Below, piece by piece: positions 1 to 10,151 of a stretch of DNA of 64,000 nt (its first letter is position 1; the number at the start of each line of letters is the position of its first letter). The DNA comes from Melioribacteraceae bacterium (GTDB lineage Bacteria; Bacteroidota; Ignavibacteria; Ignavibacteriales; Melioribacteraceae), in contig JAHBUP010000001.1 of the NCBI GenBank assembly GCA_019638015.1, forward strand, positions 1,706,424 through 1,770,423, written 5' to 3'. The notes beneath the pieces are model-generated. The model made no database searches and was not told the origin of the DNA. It was given only the letters and a program-made list of their open reading frames with translations. Made by a program: the position numbers and the translations under genes.

Positions 1-2899
1 GACCATCGGGCTCATCAATCATCAAAAAATTATCTGGTAGGTTCCATGAAGCTACAGTAACCAATTTTTTATCTTTAATACAATCATAAATTGTGGCATC
101 GGCATTTAATTCCTCCCCTAAGAGTTTAACTAATTTATTCATATTGGAAACAGGATCAACTCCAAAACTGATCAAACACTCATTTAACTTTTTAAGCCTT
201 ATCTCATATTTTTTTCTGACGGTTATGTCATTTGTCATCATAATCGCTTCTACTGGTGAGCCAACCCGGATTACTGGACTAAAGGTTAATTCGTAATATT
301 TAGTATCCTTAGAACCAAAAATTATTTCTTCTGTAACACTTTGTCTCTCATCAAAAACCAGTTTTATAATTCTGTCTATTTTTATGTTAAGATCAGGAAA
401 CACTTCACGAATATTTAACTGGTTCTTGTAATTAATATTTAACTTTTCTTGAATTTTACTTTGAAACTGGATTTCTCCTTTTCTATTGAAACTAATTATA
501 ACACTTGGGGTGTTGGAAATGATTGTAGTAAGCCGTCCCTCGGATTCTTTGAGCAAATGAGTTCTGCTTTCTACTTCTGATTCGAGAAGCGTACTGTATC
601 TTTTCTGTGAAAAATATTTAAATAACAAAAATGCTAAAGTTAATAAGCCTAAACTTACTATCACAAAAAACCACCACTGTGAATAGAAAGGGGCTTTAAT
701 AGTTATTATACCGGATTTCAATACATTACTCCATTCCTCAGATGGATTCCTGGATTTAACAAGCAGTTGATAATCACCAGGAGGAATATTCGTGTACCTA
801 ATGCTGCTTTGTCTTCCTAGATCAACCCATGATTCATCGAAGCCGGATAGAAAAACCTGGTACTCAATATTTTTTTCATTAACAAATGAAATCCCTTGAA
901 ATGAAAAAATGAGTGAATTATGATTGAAAGGTATTTTTAGTGGATTATTAAGATTAAAAATTGTTCCATTGCTTAGTTCAACATAACCAAGCTCAAGTTT
1001 TACATTTGATACACTTTCGAATTGTTCAAGATCGATGCATGATAATCCTCCTTCAGTACCTACCCATAATCGATTATGAGAATCGATAAACATTCCACCA
1101 CGGTTTGTTTCCCTTGCGGATAAACCCGCTTCCATACTTATCTTTAAAGTATGTTCTCCTTTCCATTTAATTACACCATCAGATGAACCAATCCAGATAT
1201 TATTGGAACGATCTTTTAATATAGAATATGTTGGACGATCATTCACATAGTTGTTTAGTTTGAGCAAAGTTATTTTGTTATCAGCAAATTTCGCCAATCC
1301 ACCATTAGTAGCTATTAATATTTCTCTCTCGTTTACTCTAAGTAGTGAGAATTGATTATTTACTTTGAAATCATCGGAAGTATAATGCTTGAAATTTTTT
1401 TTTGAATCTATAATTAATAATCCATGACTCGTCGCCGCATAAAGTGTATTGTGTTCATCAAATAATATATCTCGGATGATTGAAACGTCCTCGGGTGTCT
1501 TTGAATTATAGACAATTAGTTTGTGATCAACAACTTTATATATTGTATTACTTGATGCAGCAAATAACTCACCTTTATTGTTTTTAGAAACAACGCTCAC
1601 AGGAGATTTCTTTACCGGGAGAATCCATTTTATTGAATAGTCTGGGTTTAATTTCCCTAGTCCTAAATAATTGCCGGCTATCCAAATCTGATTTAAGGAA
1701 TCCTTTACAAATCTTAAAAAACGTCCATTAAAAAAATCTTTAGTAATTAAATTTTCAATCGAGAAAGATTTGGCACCGGTTTCGTCTAAAATTGAATAAC
1801 CGAGATTATGCCCAACTAAAAATTTGTTTTTTCTTAACTCAATAATCGCGGTGGATTCATTTTCGAGTAACCCAAAATCTTTATAATAATTCTGTACTTT
1901 GTAATTTGAAAGCTTCTCTATCCCTCGAAAACTCCCAAACCAAATATTATTTTCGAAATCCTTAAAGGCACAATATGCTCCGGTATTTATAAATCCTAAT
2001 TTTGGATTTAATTCTAGCAGTTTATTTGTTTGCAGATTCAACTTAAATTTTTCGAGCATCGAGCCGTAGTAAACTTTATTATCACTATTATAGAGAATAA
2101 AAAAAGAGTTCAATGAAGGAATAGATTTTAATTTTTGAGTTTTATGTAAAAAGTGGATTTCGTTTTTTCTAACTTCTCCTATCCATCCGTTGCTTAATAC
2201 CCATATAGAGCTTTCATCATTCTTCGAGTTTTCTTCTATATGAATTGCCAAGATTTGTTTCGATAGTTCATCGGGTATTGAATTCAAAATCAATTTTATC
2301 GAATGATCAAACGGATTCAACTGATAAAGCCCTTGAGAGGAACCTATGATAAAATTGTATTTATCTTTTCTAATTGCGAATATTTTTGATTGACTATCGA
2401 AATTTGGGATTACTACCTTTTGCCATTTCCCATTTTTATAAAATTGAATTTCATCTTTAAAAGCCGCAGCTATTATGTATTGGTTGTTGTAATAAGTTAC
2501 ATCAAATCCAATAAGTTCCTTCTTGCTTTTAATATTGTTGATTCTTGAATCGGTTACAAATTTATGATTCTTATAAAGAGCAAATCGTCCTTGATGTTCG
2601 GAAGAGTAAAGCCAAATAGAACTATCCTGCGCCAGTCTGATAAATAGAATTCTCTCCTGGTTAAGCTGATTAGTTTTACCCAAATTATGCCATGATTTCC
2701 CATCATAAATCGAAAGTCCCTTATCTGTAGCAAAATACATTCTTCCACTATGATCCTGAAGAATATCATAAACGGTATTGCTAGAAATTCCATCTTCTAT
2801 TGTGTAGGTTTTTAATGGAATTGATTGTGGATAATGATTTGAATTAAACAGAGTAAAAGAAATTATAATGAAACCAATAGCGCTTAATTTGGATTTCAT
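1..2899 (-). CDS. Propeller-type two-component sensor (Reg_prop/Y_Y_Y/PAS/GAF), 3' end outside window
   Basis: The frame stays open from the ATG at 2899-2897 to the window edge, giving 966 visible residues. An N-terminal signal peptide (M-K-S-K-L-S-A-I-G-F) is followed by a long periplasmic sensor region starting with T-I-E-D-G-I-S-S-N, which is typical of Reg_prop beta-propellers. A Y_Y_Y-like segment (G-D-Y-Q-L-L-V-K-S-R-N) precedes a membrane helix at about residues 738-760 (W-W-F-F-V-I-V-S-L-G). The cytoplasmic part has a linker helix, a PAS domain (about 785-900) and the start of a GAF domain (about 915 on, L-N-A-D-A-T-I-Y-D-C). Family knowledge predicts a histidine kinase core beyond the edge, possibly hybrid; that part is not visible. 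It is transcribed divergently from asnS. Confidence 0.85.
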   Translation of the reverse strand, partial: MKSKLSAIGFIIISFTLFNSNHYPQSIPLKTYTIEDGISSNTVYDILQDHSGRMYFATDKGLSIYDGKSWHNLGKTNQLNQERILFIRLAQDSSIWLYSSEHQGRFALYKNHKFVTDSRINNIKSKKELIGFDVTYYNNQYIIAAAFKDEIQFYKNGKWQKVVIPNFDSQSKIFAIRKDKYNFIIGSSQGLYQLNPFDHSIKLILNSIPDELSKQILAIHIEENSKNDESSIWVLSNGWIGEVRKNEIHFLHKTQKLKSIPSLNSFFILYNSDNKVYYGSMLEKFKLNLQTNKLLELNPKLGFINTGAYCAFKDFENNIWFGSFRGIEKLSNYKVQNYYKDFGLLENESTAIIELRKNKFLVGHNLGYSILDETGAKSFSIENLITKDFFNGRFLRFVKDSLNQIWIAGNYLGLGKLNPDYSIKWILPVKKSPVSVVSKNNKGELFAASSNTIYKVVDHKLIVYNSKTPEDVSIIRDILFDEHNTLYAATSHGLLIIDSKKNFKHYTSDDFKVNNQFSLLRVNEREILIATNGGLAKFADNKITLLKLNNYVNDRPTYSILKDRSNNIWIGSSDGVIKWKGEHTLKISMEAGLSARETNRGGMFIDSHNRLWVGTEGGLSCIDLEQFESVSNVKLELGYVELSNGTIFNLNNPLKIPFNHNSLIFSFQGISFVNEKNIEYQVFLSGFDESWVDLGRQSSIRYTNIPPGDYQLLVKSRNPSEEWSNVLKSGIITIKAPFYSQWWFFVIVSLGLLTLAFLLFKYFSQKRYSTLLESEVESRTHLLKESEGRLTTIISNTPSVIISFNRKGEIQFQSKIQEKLNINYKNQLNIREVFPDLNIKIDRIIKLVFDERQSVTEEIIFGSKDTKYYELTFSPVIRVGSPVEAIMMTNDITVRKKYEIRLKKLNECLISFGVDPVSNMNKLVKLLGEELNADATIYDCIKDKKLVTVASWNLPDNFLMIDEPDG

Positions 2900-3020
2900 A
2901 AAAACTCGAATTAATATATGTGCGGTTGAATTAGTTTTCGTTTGTGGATAAGATAAAACTAAATCGCAATTGAAGCCAACTATTTTTATATATTTCTAAA
3001 AAGATAATTCGACTCATATT

Positions 3021-3052
3021 TTGCTTTTTTTAAGCATTGGTAATTATATTTG
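3021..3052 (+). promoter_or_regulatory. Candidate Bacteroidota-type promoter of asnS-nuo
   Basis: TTG at 3021-3023 and TATATTTG at 3045-3052 are separated by 21 bp. This fits the Bacteroidota primary sigma consensus (TTG, 19-23 bp, TAnnTTTG). It lies 25 bp upstream of the asnS start. Inferred from pattern only. Confidence 0.45.
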
Positions 3053-3077
3053 ATAACCAATTAAATAAAAAATTATA

Positions 3078-4376
3078 ATGAAACCTGAAACTTACATTAA
3101 AGATTTATCCAGATATGAAGGCGCTTCGGTAACACTTAAAGGTTGGCTCTACAATAAACGCTCAAGCGGTAAATTAAAGTTTTTAATTTTAAGAGATGGA
3201 ACTGGATATGTTCAGTGCGTAGTATTTAAAGGAAATGTTTCTCCCGAACTATTTGAACTTGCCGATCAATTAACACAAGAAGCTTCATTTGAGATAACCG
3301 GAACGGTAAGGGCAGAAGCTCGTTCTGTTGGCGGTTTTGAACTAGATGTTACAGATCTTAAACTAATCTCTCCCTCGGTAGATTATCCAATTACTCCAAA
3401 AGATCATGGTATTGAATTTTTGATTGACCATCGCCATCTCTGGGTGAGATCAAAAAAACAGGTCGCAATCTTAAAAATTAGACACAGAATTGTAAAAGCT
3501 ATTCGTGACTTTTTTGATTCCCGCGGCTTTACACTATTTGATCCTCCGATAATTACTCCAAACGCGTGTGAGGGAACAAGCACTCTATTTGAAATGGATT
3601 ATTTTGATCTTGGTAAAGCCTATTTAACTCAATCGGGACAGCTTTACGCTGAAAGCGGCGCAATGGCTCTCGGTAAAATTTATACTTTTGGTCCAACATT
3701 CAGAGCAGAAAAATCTAAAACAAGAAGACATTTAACTGAATTTTGGATGGTTGAACCTGAAATGGCTTTTTATGATTTAAATGATGATATGGATTTAGCC
3801 GAAGAATTTATTGAATATATCGTACAAACAGTTCTCACCGATATGAAAGAGGAATTAAAAGAAGTTGAAAGGGATATTACAAAACTAGAAAGTATCAAAA
3901 GACCATTCCCCAGAATCTCGTACGATGAAGCTGTAGAAATTTTACGGGCAAATGGAGTTGATTTTGAATGGGGAAATGATCTCGGCGGCGCTGATGAAAC
4001 AATTATTGGCGAAAAATATGACCGCCCAGTAATGATTCATAGATATCCTTCTGAAGTGAAAGCATTTTATATGAAGCGGGATCCAGAAAATCCAAAAGTT
4101 GCTTTGGCTGTCGATGTGATTGCTCCCGAGGGTTACGGTGAAATTATTGGTGGTAGCCAGAGAGAAGATAATCTTGATCTTTTGCTTGAAAGAATAAAAG
4201 AACATAACTTGCCACAGTCCTTTTTTGAATGGTATCTGGATTTGAGAAGATATGGATCGGTCCCACATTCAGGTTTTGGGTTAGGACTCGAACGTACAGT
4301 TAGTTGGATTTGCGGTTTGGAACATTTAAGGGAAGCAATCCCATTTCCAAGAATGATTTATAGGAATACACCTTAA
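3078..4376 (+). CDS. asnS: Asparaginyl-tRNA synthetase
   Basis: Class IIb aminoacyl-tRNA synthetase that charges tRNA-Asn with asparagine in the cytoplasm. The 432 residues match the family's usual length. An N-terminal OB-fold anticodon-binding domain covers about 15-100 ([11 protein letters not shown] and L-R-D-G-T-G). The class II catalytic domain has motif 2 near 207-225 ([12 protein letters not shown]) and motif 3 near 398-406 (G-F-G-L-G-L-E-R-T). The ending F-P-R-M-I-Y-R-N is common in AsnS; an AspRS/AsnRS hybrid is less likely. The nuoJ start lies only 2 nt after the stop, so the two are probably co-transcribed, an unusual partner for complex I genes. Confidence 0.95.
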   Translation: MKPETYIKDLSRYEGASVTLKGWLYNKRSSGKLKFLILRDGTGYVQCVVFKGNVSPELFELADQLTQEASFEITGTVRAEARSVGGFELDVTDLKLISPSVDYPITPKDHGIEFLIDHRHLWVRSKKQVAILKIRHRIVKAIRDFFDSRGFTLFDPPIITPNACEGTSTLFEMDYFDLGKAYLTQSGQLYAESGAMALGKIYTFGPTFRAEKSKTRRHLTEFWMVEPEMAFYDLNDDMDLAEEFIEYIVQTVLTDMKEELKEVERDITKLESIKRPFPRISYDEAVEILRANGVDFEWGNDLGGADETIIGEKYDRPVMIHRYPSEVKAFYMKRDPENPKVALAVDVIAPEGYGEIIGGSQREDNLDLLLERIKEHNLPQSFFEWYLDLRRYGSVPHSGFGLGLERTVSWICGLEHLREAIPFPRMIYRNTP

Positions 4377-4378
4377 TT

Positions 4379-4894
4379 ATGAATATAGAAATTGTATTGT
4401 TTATTATACTTGGATTAGTAGCAGTAGTATCATCAGTGGTGATGATAACGAGAAAAAATCCTGTAATAAGCGCGGTTTTTCTAGTCCTTAATTTCTTCGC
4501 TCTAGCCGGGTTATACCTTCTCCTCAACGCCCAATTTATTGCGGTTGTTCAGGTTATTGTGTACGCCGGAGCAATAATGGTATTATTTTTATTTGTATTG
4601 ATGCTTCTCAATACAAGTCCCGATTCTGCAATAATGCATGATAAAAAGCCTATTAAATGGTTTGCGATATTTATTGCGGTATTTGTATTTATTCAACTAG
4701 CTTATATTATTTTTTGGGGTAAACCTTCCCGAAATCTTACCCCTAATGAGGCCCTAAGTATTAATTCTGGGACAATAGAAACAATAGGAAGAGAACTGTA
4801 CACAAATTATATAATTCCATTTGAGGTTGCCGGATTTTTATTGCTGGCTACTTCTATCGGTGCATTAGTTTTAGCAAAAAAGAAATTCGAGTAG
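4379..4894 (+). CDS. nuoJ: NADH-quinone oxidoreductase subunit J
   Basis: Membrane-arm subunit of respiratory complex I. The 171-residue protein has about five hydrophobic helices, including the conserved Y-A-G-A-I-M-V-L-F-L-F-V-L-M-L-L segment (about 61-76) that marks NuoJ/ND6. Length is normal for the family. It starts 2 nt after asnS and is followed by nuoK after 6 nt, opening the series J-K-L-M-N. Subunits A to I, which carry the quinone site, FeS clusters and FMN, are not upstream here and must be elsewhere or absent. Confidence 0.95.
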   Translation: MNIEIVLFIILGLVAVVSSVVMITRKNPVISAVFLVLNFFALAGLYLLLNAQFIAVVQVIVYAGAIMVLFLFVLMLLNTSPDSAIMHDKKPIKWFAIFIAVFVFIQLAYIIFWGKPSRNLTPNEALSINSGTIETIGRELYTNYIIPFEVAGFLLLATSIGALVLAKKKFE

Positions 4895-4900
4895 GATATT

Positions 4901-5209
4901 ATGGCTTCAATTCCAATGGAGTATTTTTTAGTATTATCGGCATTTATGTTTGTAGTGGGAGTAGCCGGTGTACTTATTCGCAGAAACGCAATAGTCGTAT
5001 TCATGAGTATAGAGTTGATGCTGAATTCAGCTAACCTAGCCCTTGTAACATTCTCCTCATATCTAGGAAATCCGATTGGACAAGTATTTGTATTTTTTGT
5101 AATGACTGTTGCTGCAGCGGAAGCCGCAATTGGATTAGCAATTATAATTGCGATTTTTAGAAATAAACTAACTGTAAACATTGACGAGATAAATATATTT
5201 AAGTGGTGA
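4901..5209 (+). CDS. nuoK: NADH-quinone oxidoreductase subunit K
   Basis: Small membrane-arm subunit of complex I (ND4L homologue), 102 residues with three transmembrane helices. The conserved acidic helix [11 protein letters not shown] (about 36-46) carries the glutamate linked to proton transfer, and a second glutamate sits in helix 3 ([10 protein letters not shown]). Its stop overlaps the likely nuoL start in a TGATG arrangement, which implies translational coupling. Confidence 0.96.
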   Translation: MASIPMEYFLVLSAFMFVVGVAGVLIRRNAIVVFMSIELMLNSANLALVTFSSYLGNPIGQVFVFFVMTVAAAEAAIGLAIIIAIFRNKLTVNIDEINIFKW

Positions 5210-7149
5210 TGATAAATCTAATATATCTAACGGTACTTCTTCCGCTGCTTGGTTTCTTGATTAACGGACTCCTCGGGCGAAAAATTAAGAATGAAAAAAT
5301 TATTGGTATAATCGGCAGTTCCGCTGTGGGTTTATCATTCATTGTTGTTCTTCTTGCATTTATTGAAACACTCGGCCTTCCGGTCGAAAAAAGATCTAAC
5401 ACAGTAGAACTTTTTACATGGTTAAGTGTTGCAGGTCTCGATATTAAATTTGGTTATTTAGTTGATCAACTCTCACTTACAATGTCACTAATTGTTACTG
5501 GTGTTGGTTTCCTCATACACGTTTATTCAATTGGTTATATGCATGGCGATAAAGGTTTTTGGAGATTCTTCGCATATCTCAACCTTTTTATTTTCGCGAT
5601 GATGAATTTAGTACTCGGTGATAATTTTGTTGTTCTCTTTTTAGGTTGGGAAGGCGTTGGCCTTTGTTCTTATCTTTTAATTGGTTTTTGGTACGACCGA
5701 AAATTTGAAAAAGGTACAACCGCGGATGCGGCTAAAAAGGCATTTGTTGTTAATAGAATAGGGGATTTCGGATTTCTATTAGGCATGTTTTTAATTTATA
5801 TGACTTTTGATTCTCTAAATTTTTCAGAAGTTTTTACTAAAGCTGTCTCATTTCCAATTCCCGAATCAACATTTGGATTAATTGCGATATTTTTATTTAT
5901 CGGTGCGACGGGCAAATCAGCACAAATTCCTTTATTTGTATGGTTGCCGGATGCTATGGCAGGTCCAACTCCCGTATCGGCTTTAATACATGCCGCTACA
6001 ATGGTTACAGCCGGTGTTTACATGGTTTCGCGCGCGGCTATTATTTTCGTATCAGCCCCAACCGTAATGATGGTGGTAGCAGTTGTTGGATTGTTAACCG
6101 CATTTTTTGCCGCTACAATTGGATTAGTACAAAATGATATTAAAAAAGTATTAGCGTATTCTACTGTAAGCCAACTTGGATATATGTTTTTAGCCGCCGG
6201 TGTTGGGGCATTCAGCGCGTCAATTTTTCATGTTATGACCCACGCTTTCTTTAAAGCCTTATTATTCCTTGGTGCAGGTGCCGTTATTCATGGAATGCAT
6301 GAGGAGCAAAATATTCAAAAATATGGCGGCTTAAAAAAATATATGCCCAAAACATATATCACATTTTTTATTGCGACTCTAGCTATTGCGGGAGTTCCAG
6401 GCTTAGCCGGCTTTTTCAGTAAAGATGAAATTCTATGGTATTCATATTCTAATGGTGGATTCATTTTTTGGCTTATTGGAGTGCTAACCGCAATGATGAC
6501 CGCGTTCTATATGTTTAGATTATTATCTCTTACTTTTTATGGGAAAGAAAGATTCGATCATCATCATGTTCATCCGCATGAATCTCCCGCAGTTATGACA
6601 ATCCCATTAATGATATTAGCTGGGTTATCTATAGTGGGTGGTTATATCGGAATGCCAAAAGTATTTGTTGGCGAGCATGGAAATTTATTCGAAGTCTGGC
6701 TCGAGCCAATATATAAACCGGCAATGCAAAAGTTAGCATTATATGGAAGTCATTCTCATCTTGAAGAGATTTTATTGATGACTATATCTACTGCATTGGC
6801 TTTAACATCAATTTATTTTGCTTATAAAATCTACACTGAAAGAAAAGAAGTCGCAGAAAAAACATCTCAGATTTTCAGCGGAATTTATAAACTGCTCCTC
6901 AATAAATATTTCGTGGATGAAGCCTACGATGCGGCAGTGGTAAATCCAATCAAAAAAGGTTCTGAAAAAATTCTATGGAAATTTGCGGATAACGCAATAA
7001 TTGATGGCGCGGTGAACGGAACTGCAAAAGTAATTACTTCATTTTCTTCTATTTTAAGAAAAATACAAAACGGAGTTGCTCAATCATATGCAATTTATAT
7101 GATGATTGGTGTTGCCCTGGCTTTGTTATGGATAATATTGAGTTTATAA
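5209..7149 (+). CDS. nuoL: NADH-quinone oxidoreductase subunit L
   Basis: Largest proton-pumping antiporter-like subunit of complex I (ND5 homologue), about 646 residues with many membrane helices. Conserved blocks include G-W-E-G-V-G-L-C-S-Y-L-L-I-G-F-W-Y (about 147-163), W-L-P-D-A-M-A-G-P-T-P-V-S-A-L-I-H-A and the later helix ending that fits the NuoL lateral helix. A His-rich loop (H-H-H-V-H-P-H) lies near residue 450. I chose the ATG that overlaps the nuoK stop; two in-frame GTG codons at 5203 and 5206 are alternatives. Only 4 nt separate it from nuoM. Confidence 0.96.
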   Translation: MINLIYLTVLLPLLGFLINGLLGRKIKNEKIIGIIGSSAVGLSFIVVLLAFIETLGLPVEKRSNTVELFTWLSVAGLDIKFGYLVDQLSLTMSLIVTGVGFLIHVYSIGYMHGDKGFWRFFAYLNLFIFAMMNLVLGDNFVVLFLGWEGVGLCSYLLIGFWYDRKFEKGTTADAAKKAFVVNRIGDFGFLLGMFLIYMTFDSLNFSEVFTKAVSFPIPESTFGLIAIFLFIGATGKSAQIPLFVWLPDAMAGPTPVSALIHAATMVTAGVYMVSRAAIIFVSAPTVMMVVAVVGLLTAFFAATIGLVQNDIKKVLAYSTVSQLGYMFLAAGVGAFSASIFHVMTHAFFKALLFLGAGAVIHGMHEEQNIQKYGGLKKYMPKTYITFFIATLAIAGVPGLAGFFSKDEILWYSYSNGGFIFWLIGVLTAMMTAFYMFRLLSLTFYGKERFDHHHVHPHESPAVMTIPLMILAGLSIVGGYIGMPKVFVGEHGNLFEVWLEPIYKPAMQKLALYGSHSHLEEILLMTISTALALTSIYFAYKIYTERKEVAEKTSQIFSGIYKLLLNKYFVDEAYDAAVVNPIKKGSEKILWKFADNAIIDGAVNGTAKVITSFSSILRKIQNGVAQSYAIYMMIGVALALLWIILSL

Positions 7150-7153
7150 CGAT

Positions 7154-8680
7154 ATGGAACAAAACTTATATCTTACATATTTATTGCTAATCCCTATTAT
7201 TGGTTCGATCTTTATTCTCTTTTTAAAAGAGGAAAATAAAGTTCTCGTACAAGCTTTCGGGTTAGGGATTTCACTACTCGCGTTTTTAATTAGTTTATTG
7301 GTGTATTTTAGTTTTGATTCTACAATACCACATTTTCAATTTGTTCACCAAGTATTATGGATTGAGAGCCTTAATATTAGTTATAATGTCGGTGCTGATG
7401 GTATATCAATTCTGCTTGTTTTACTCACTACATTTTTAACTCCTCTTACATTACTATCTAGTTGGAACTCAATAAAAAAGAATATTAAAATGTTTACTTT
7501 CTCGATGCTTCTATTGGAAGCCGGAATGTTAGGCGTTTTTATTTCGTTAGATATTTTCCTGTTTTATATTTTTTGGGAAGCGATGTTAATACCAATGTAT
7601 TTTATTATTGGTATTTGGGGCGGTGAAAGAAGAATTTATGCCTCCGTAAAGTTTTTCATTTTTACAATGTTCGGTAGTTTACTGATGCTTGTTGCCATAA
7701 TATGGCTTGCCGTTTATGCTTCAAATCTTACCGGAAAATTCACAACAAATTTATTAGAGCTGTATTCAATAGGTCCCACTATTCCACAGCAAATTCAAGC
7801 CTGGATGTTTGGAGCGTTCTTTTTGAGCTTCGCGATTAAAGTCCCATTATTCCCTTTACATACATGGTTACCGGATGCTCACGTTGAAGCTCCCACAGCA
7901 GGTTCGGTTATACTTGCAGGAGTTTTATTGAAGATGGGAACTTATGGAATTATCCGTTTCTGCCTACCACTCTTTCCTCAGTCAGCAATTAGTTTTGCGC
8001 CTGTAATATCAGTACTAGCGGTTATCGGAATTATTTATGGTGCTCTTGTAGCGATGGTTCAAACTGACATGAAGAAACTGGTGGCTTATTCGTCGGTTTC
8101 TCACCTTGGCTTTGTTGTCCTCGGAATCTTCGCGTTTACTATGGAAAGCATTCAAGGTGCGGTAATCCAGATGGTTAATCATGGTTTATCAACCGGAGCG
8201 TTATTTCTTTTAGTTGGTATAGCCTATGAACGCACTCACAAAAGAGAAATTTCATATTATGGCGGAATAGCTAAAATTGTCCCGGTTTACTCAGCATTGT
8301 TATTAATTGCATCATTATCATCGGTTGGTTTACCAGGACTTAACGGTTTCGTGGGTGAGTTTTTGATATTGCTTGGCTCATTTAAGTCTAGTGTTCTGAA
8401 TAATTGGTGGTTCACGATATTCGCTGCAACAGGAGTAATTTTTGCCGCAGTTTATTTATTGTGGATGTATCAGAGAGTGGTCTTCGGTACGGTTAAAAAT
8501 GAAAAATTGTATGAAGAGTTAACCGATGTGAATTTACGTGAATGGATTGTACTTGCCCCGATTTTCATTTTTATTGTTTGGATTGGAATTTATCCGAGTA
8601 CTTTTCTCAATCTAACAGAGATTGCTTCACAAAGTATTTTGCAGCAGGTGAGCAGTTATTCAATTAATCTTCTAAAATAA
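7154..8680 (+). CDS. nuoM: NADH-quinone oxidoreductase subunit M
   Basis: Second antiporter-like proton-pumping subunit of complex I (ND4 homologue), 508 residues. Family hallmarks seen are F-Y-I-F-W-E-A-M-L-I-P-M-Y (about 137-149), F-P-L-H-T-W-L-P-D-A-H-V-E-A-P-T (about 233-248) and K-K-L-V-A-Y-S-S-V-S-H-L-G (about 306-318), which contain the key membrane glutamate and lysine residues. It sits between nuoL and nuoN in the standard order, with a 13-nt gap to nuoN. Confidence 0.96.
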   Translation: MEQNLYLTYLLLIPIIGSIFILFLKEENKVLVQAFGLGISLLAFLISLLVYFSFDSTIPHFQFVHQVLWIESLNISYNVGADGISILLVLLTTFLTPLTLLSSWNSIKKNIKMFTFSMLLLEAGMLGVFISLDIFLFYIFWEAMLIPMYFIIGIWGGERRIYASVKFFIFTMFGSLLMLVAIIWLAVYASNLTGKFTTNLLELYSIGPTIPQQIQAWMFGAFFLSFAIKVPLFPLHTWLPDAHVEAPTAGSVILAGVLLKMGTYGIIRFCLPLFPQSAISFAPVISVLAVIGIIYGALVAMVQTDMKKLVAYSSVSHLGFVVLGIFAFTMESIQGAVIQMVNHGLSTGALFLLVGIAYERTHKREISYYGGIAKIVPVYSALLLIASLSSVGLPGLNGFVGEFLILLGSFKSSVLNNWWFTIFAATGVIFAAVYLLWMYQRVVFGTVKNEKLYEELTDVNLREWIVLAPIFIFIVWIGIYPSTFLNLTEIASQSILQQVSSYSINLLK

Positions 8681-8693
8681 ATTTTATAAAGTT

Positions 8694-10124
8694 ATGCCTA
8701 CAACAAACAATGATTGGATTTTAATATTACCTGAGATCATACTCGCAAGTGGAATTGTGTTTTCCGTTCTCTTTGAGATATTTTCGAAAAAGGGGAAAGA
8801 ATTGTTGCCCTGGTTTTCGATACTATTATTTTTTGTTGTAGCTCTGCTTTCAATTATAAACATTAATGATAACTTTATACTTTTTTCGGGGATGATGGAA
8901 GTTGGTGGGAAATCGGCAATATTTAATGCGATATTTAATATTGGAGCCTCGTTAGTTGTACTCAATTCCATTGATTATTTGAAAAAATATGGCGCAAACT
9001 TTAACGAGTATTATATTCTTATTCAATCATCGGTATTAGGGATGATGGTAATGGCAAGTGCTCGCGATATATTGCTGGTATTCATGGGGCTAGAGTTGAT
9101 GTCAATTTGTTTTTATGTATTGGCTGGGATTAACCGAAAAAAGAATTCCTCAAATGAAGCATCAATGAAATATTTTTTACTCGGCGCATTCGCCACCGGA
9201 TTTATTGTTTACGGTATTGCTTTGATTTATGGGACTACCGGTTCTACAAGTTTGCAAAACATTTCACAAAATTTTCTAACCTATTCCACTAATATTTTAT
9301 TTATACTCGGTTCAATATTAGTATTAATAGGATTTAGTTTTAAGATTGCCGCTGTTCCTTTTCACATGTGGGTTCCCGATGTTTATCAAGGCTCTGCAAC
9401 TACAGTTACAGGATTAATGTCAACCACCGGTAAGACTGCTGCGTTCAGCGTGTTAATAATATTACTCACTGCCATTTATTCCCTCGAGTTAAAGAATGTC
9501 TTCGCACCATACTTTTCAGCTATAGCGGTACTCTCAATGTTTGTAGGAAGTATTGTTGCTCTTTCACAGAATAATATCAAACGAATGCTAGCATATTCCT
9601 CGATAGCTCATGCAGGTTATATGATAGTTGGCTTAGCGGCAGGAAATATTTTGGGGATATCAGGAATCATCTTTTATCTAACCGCTTATACTTTTATGAA
9701 TCTTGGTGCTTTCGGAATTATTTCTATGATTGAGAGAGAAAATGATTTGGGTACTGAAATCAATGATTACACCGGTTTGGGGAACAGAAGTCCAATCTTA
9801 GCAGCACTAATGTCGTTATTCATGTTTGGATTAGCGGGAATTCCACCAATGGCCGGATTTTTTGGGAAGTATTATGTTTTTATTGGAGCAATAAAAGCTA
9901 ATTTAACCTGGCTTGCTATACTTGGAGTTTTATCAAGTGTTATAAGTGTATATTTTTATTTAAGAATTGTTGTACTCATTTATTTTAAGGAATCTCCCGA
10001 TAAATCAAAAATTGATTATTCGATTGCAGGATTAATCTCGGTGGTGATTTCCGCATTCCTCGTACTTCTTTTTGGATTTTTCCCCGACTCCATCATGAAA
10101 ATCATCACGCCTTTTGTTAAGTAA
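8694..10124 (+). CDS. nuoN: NADH-quinone oxidoreductase subunit N
   Basis: Third antiporter-like subunit of complex I (ND2 homologue), 476 residues. Seen are L-L-V-F-M-G-L-E-L-M-S-I-C-F-Y-V-L-A (the E-L-x-S segment of NuoN, about 127-144), V-P-F-H-M-W-V-P-D-V-Y-Q-G-S (about 222-235) and K-R-M-L-A-Y-S-S-I-A-H-A-G. It closes the nuoJKLMN run. The next gene follows after 27 nt on the same strand, so the transcript probably continues. Confidence 0.95.
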   Translation: MPTTNNDWILILPEIILASGIVFSVLFEIFSKKGKELLPWFSILLFFVVALLSIININDNFILFSGMMEVGGKSAIFNAIFNIGASLVVLNSIDYLKKYGANFNEYYILIQSSVLGMMVMASARDILLVFMGLELMSICFYVLAGINRKKNSSNEASMKYFLLGAFATGFIVYGIALIYGTTGSTSLQNISQNFLTYSTNILFILGSILVLIGFSFKIAAVPFHMWVPDVYQGSATTVTGLMSTTGKTAAFSVLIILLTAIYSLELKNVFAPYFSAIAVLSMFVGSIVALSQNNIKRMLAYSSIAHAGYMIVGLAAGNILGISGIIFYLTAYTFMNLGAFGIISMIERENDLGTEINDYTGLGNRSPILAALMSLFMFGLAGIPPMAGFFGKYYVFIGAIKANLTWLAILGVLSSVISVYFYLRIVVLIYFKESPDKSKIDYSIAGLISVVISAFLVLLFGFFPDSIMKIITPFVK

Positions 10125-10151
10125 TTAAATTTCAACAAATCTCGGTACATT

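Noticed and set aside
3942..4268. Minus-strand open frame of 108 codons inside asnS
   Set aside because: Lies fully within a well-supported gene, has no ribosome site and no recognisable protein; a shadow frame. The same holds for the other antisense frames inside genes.
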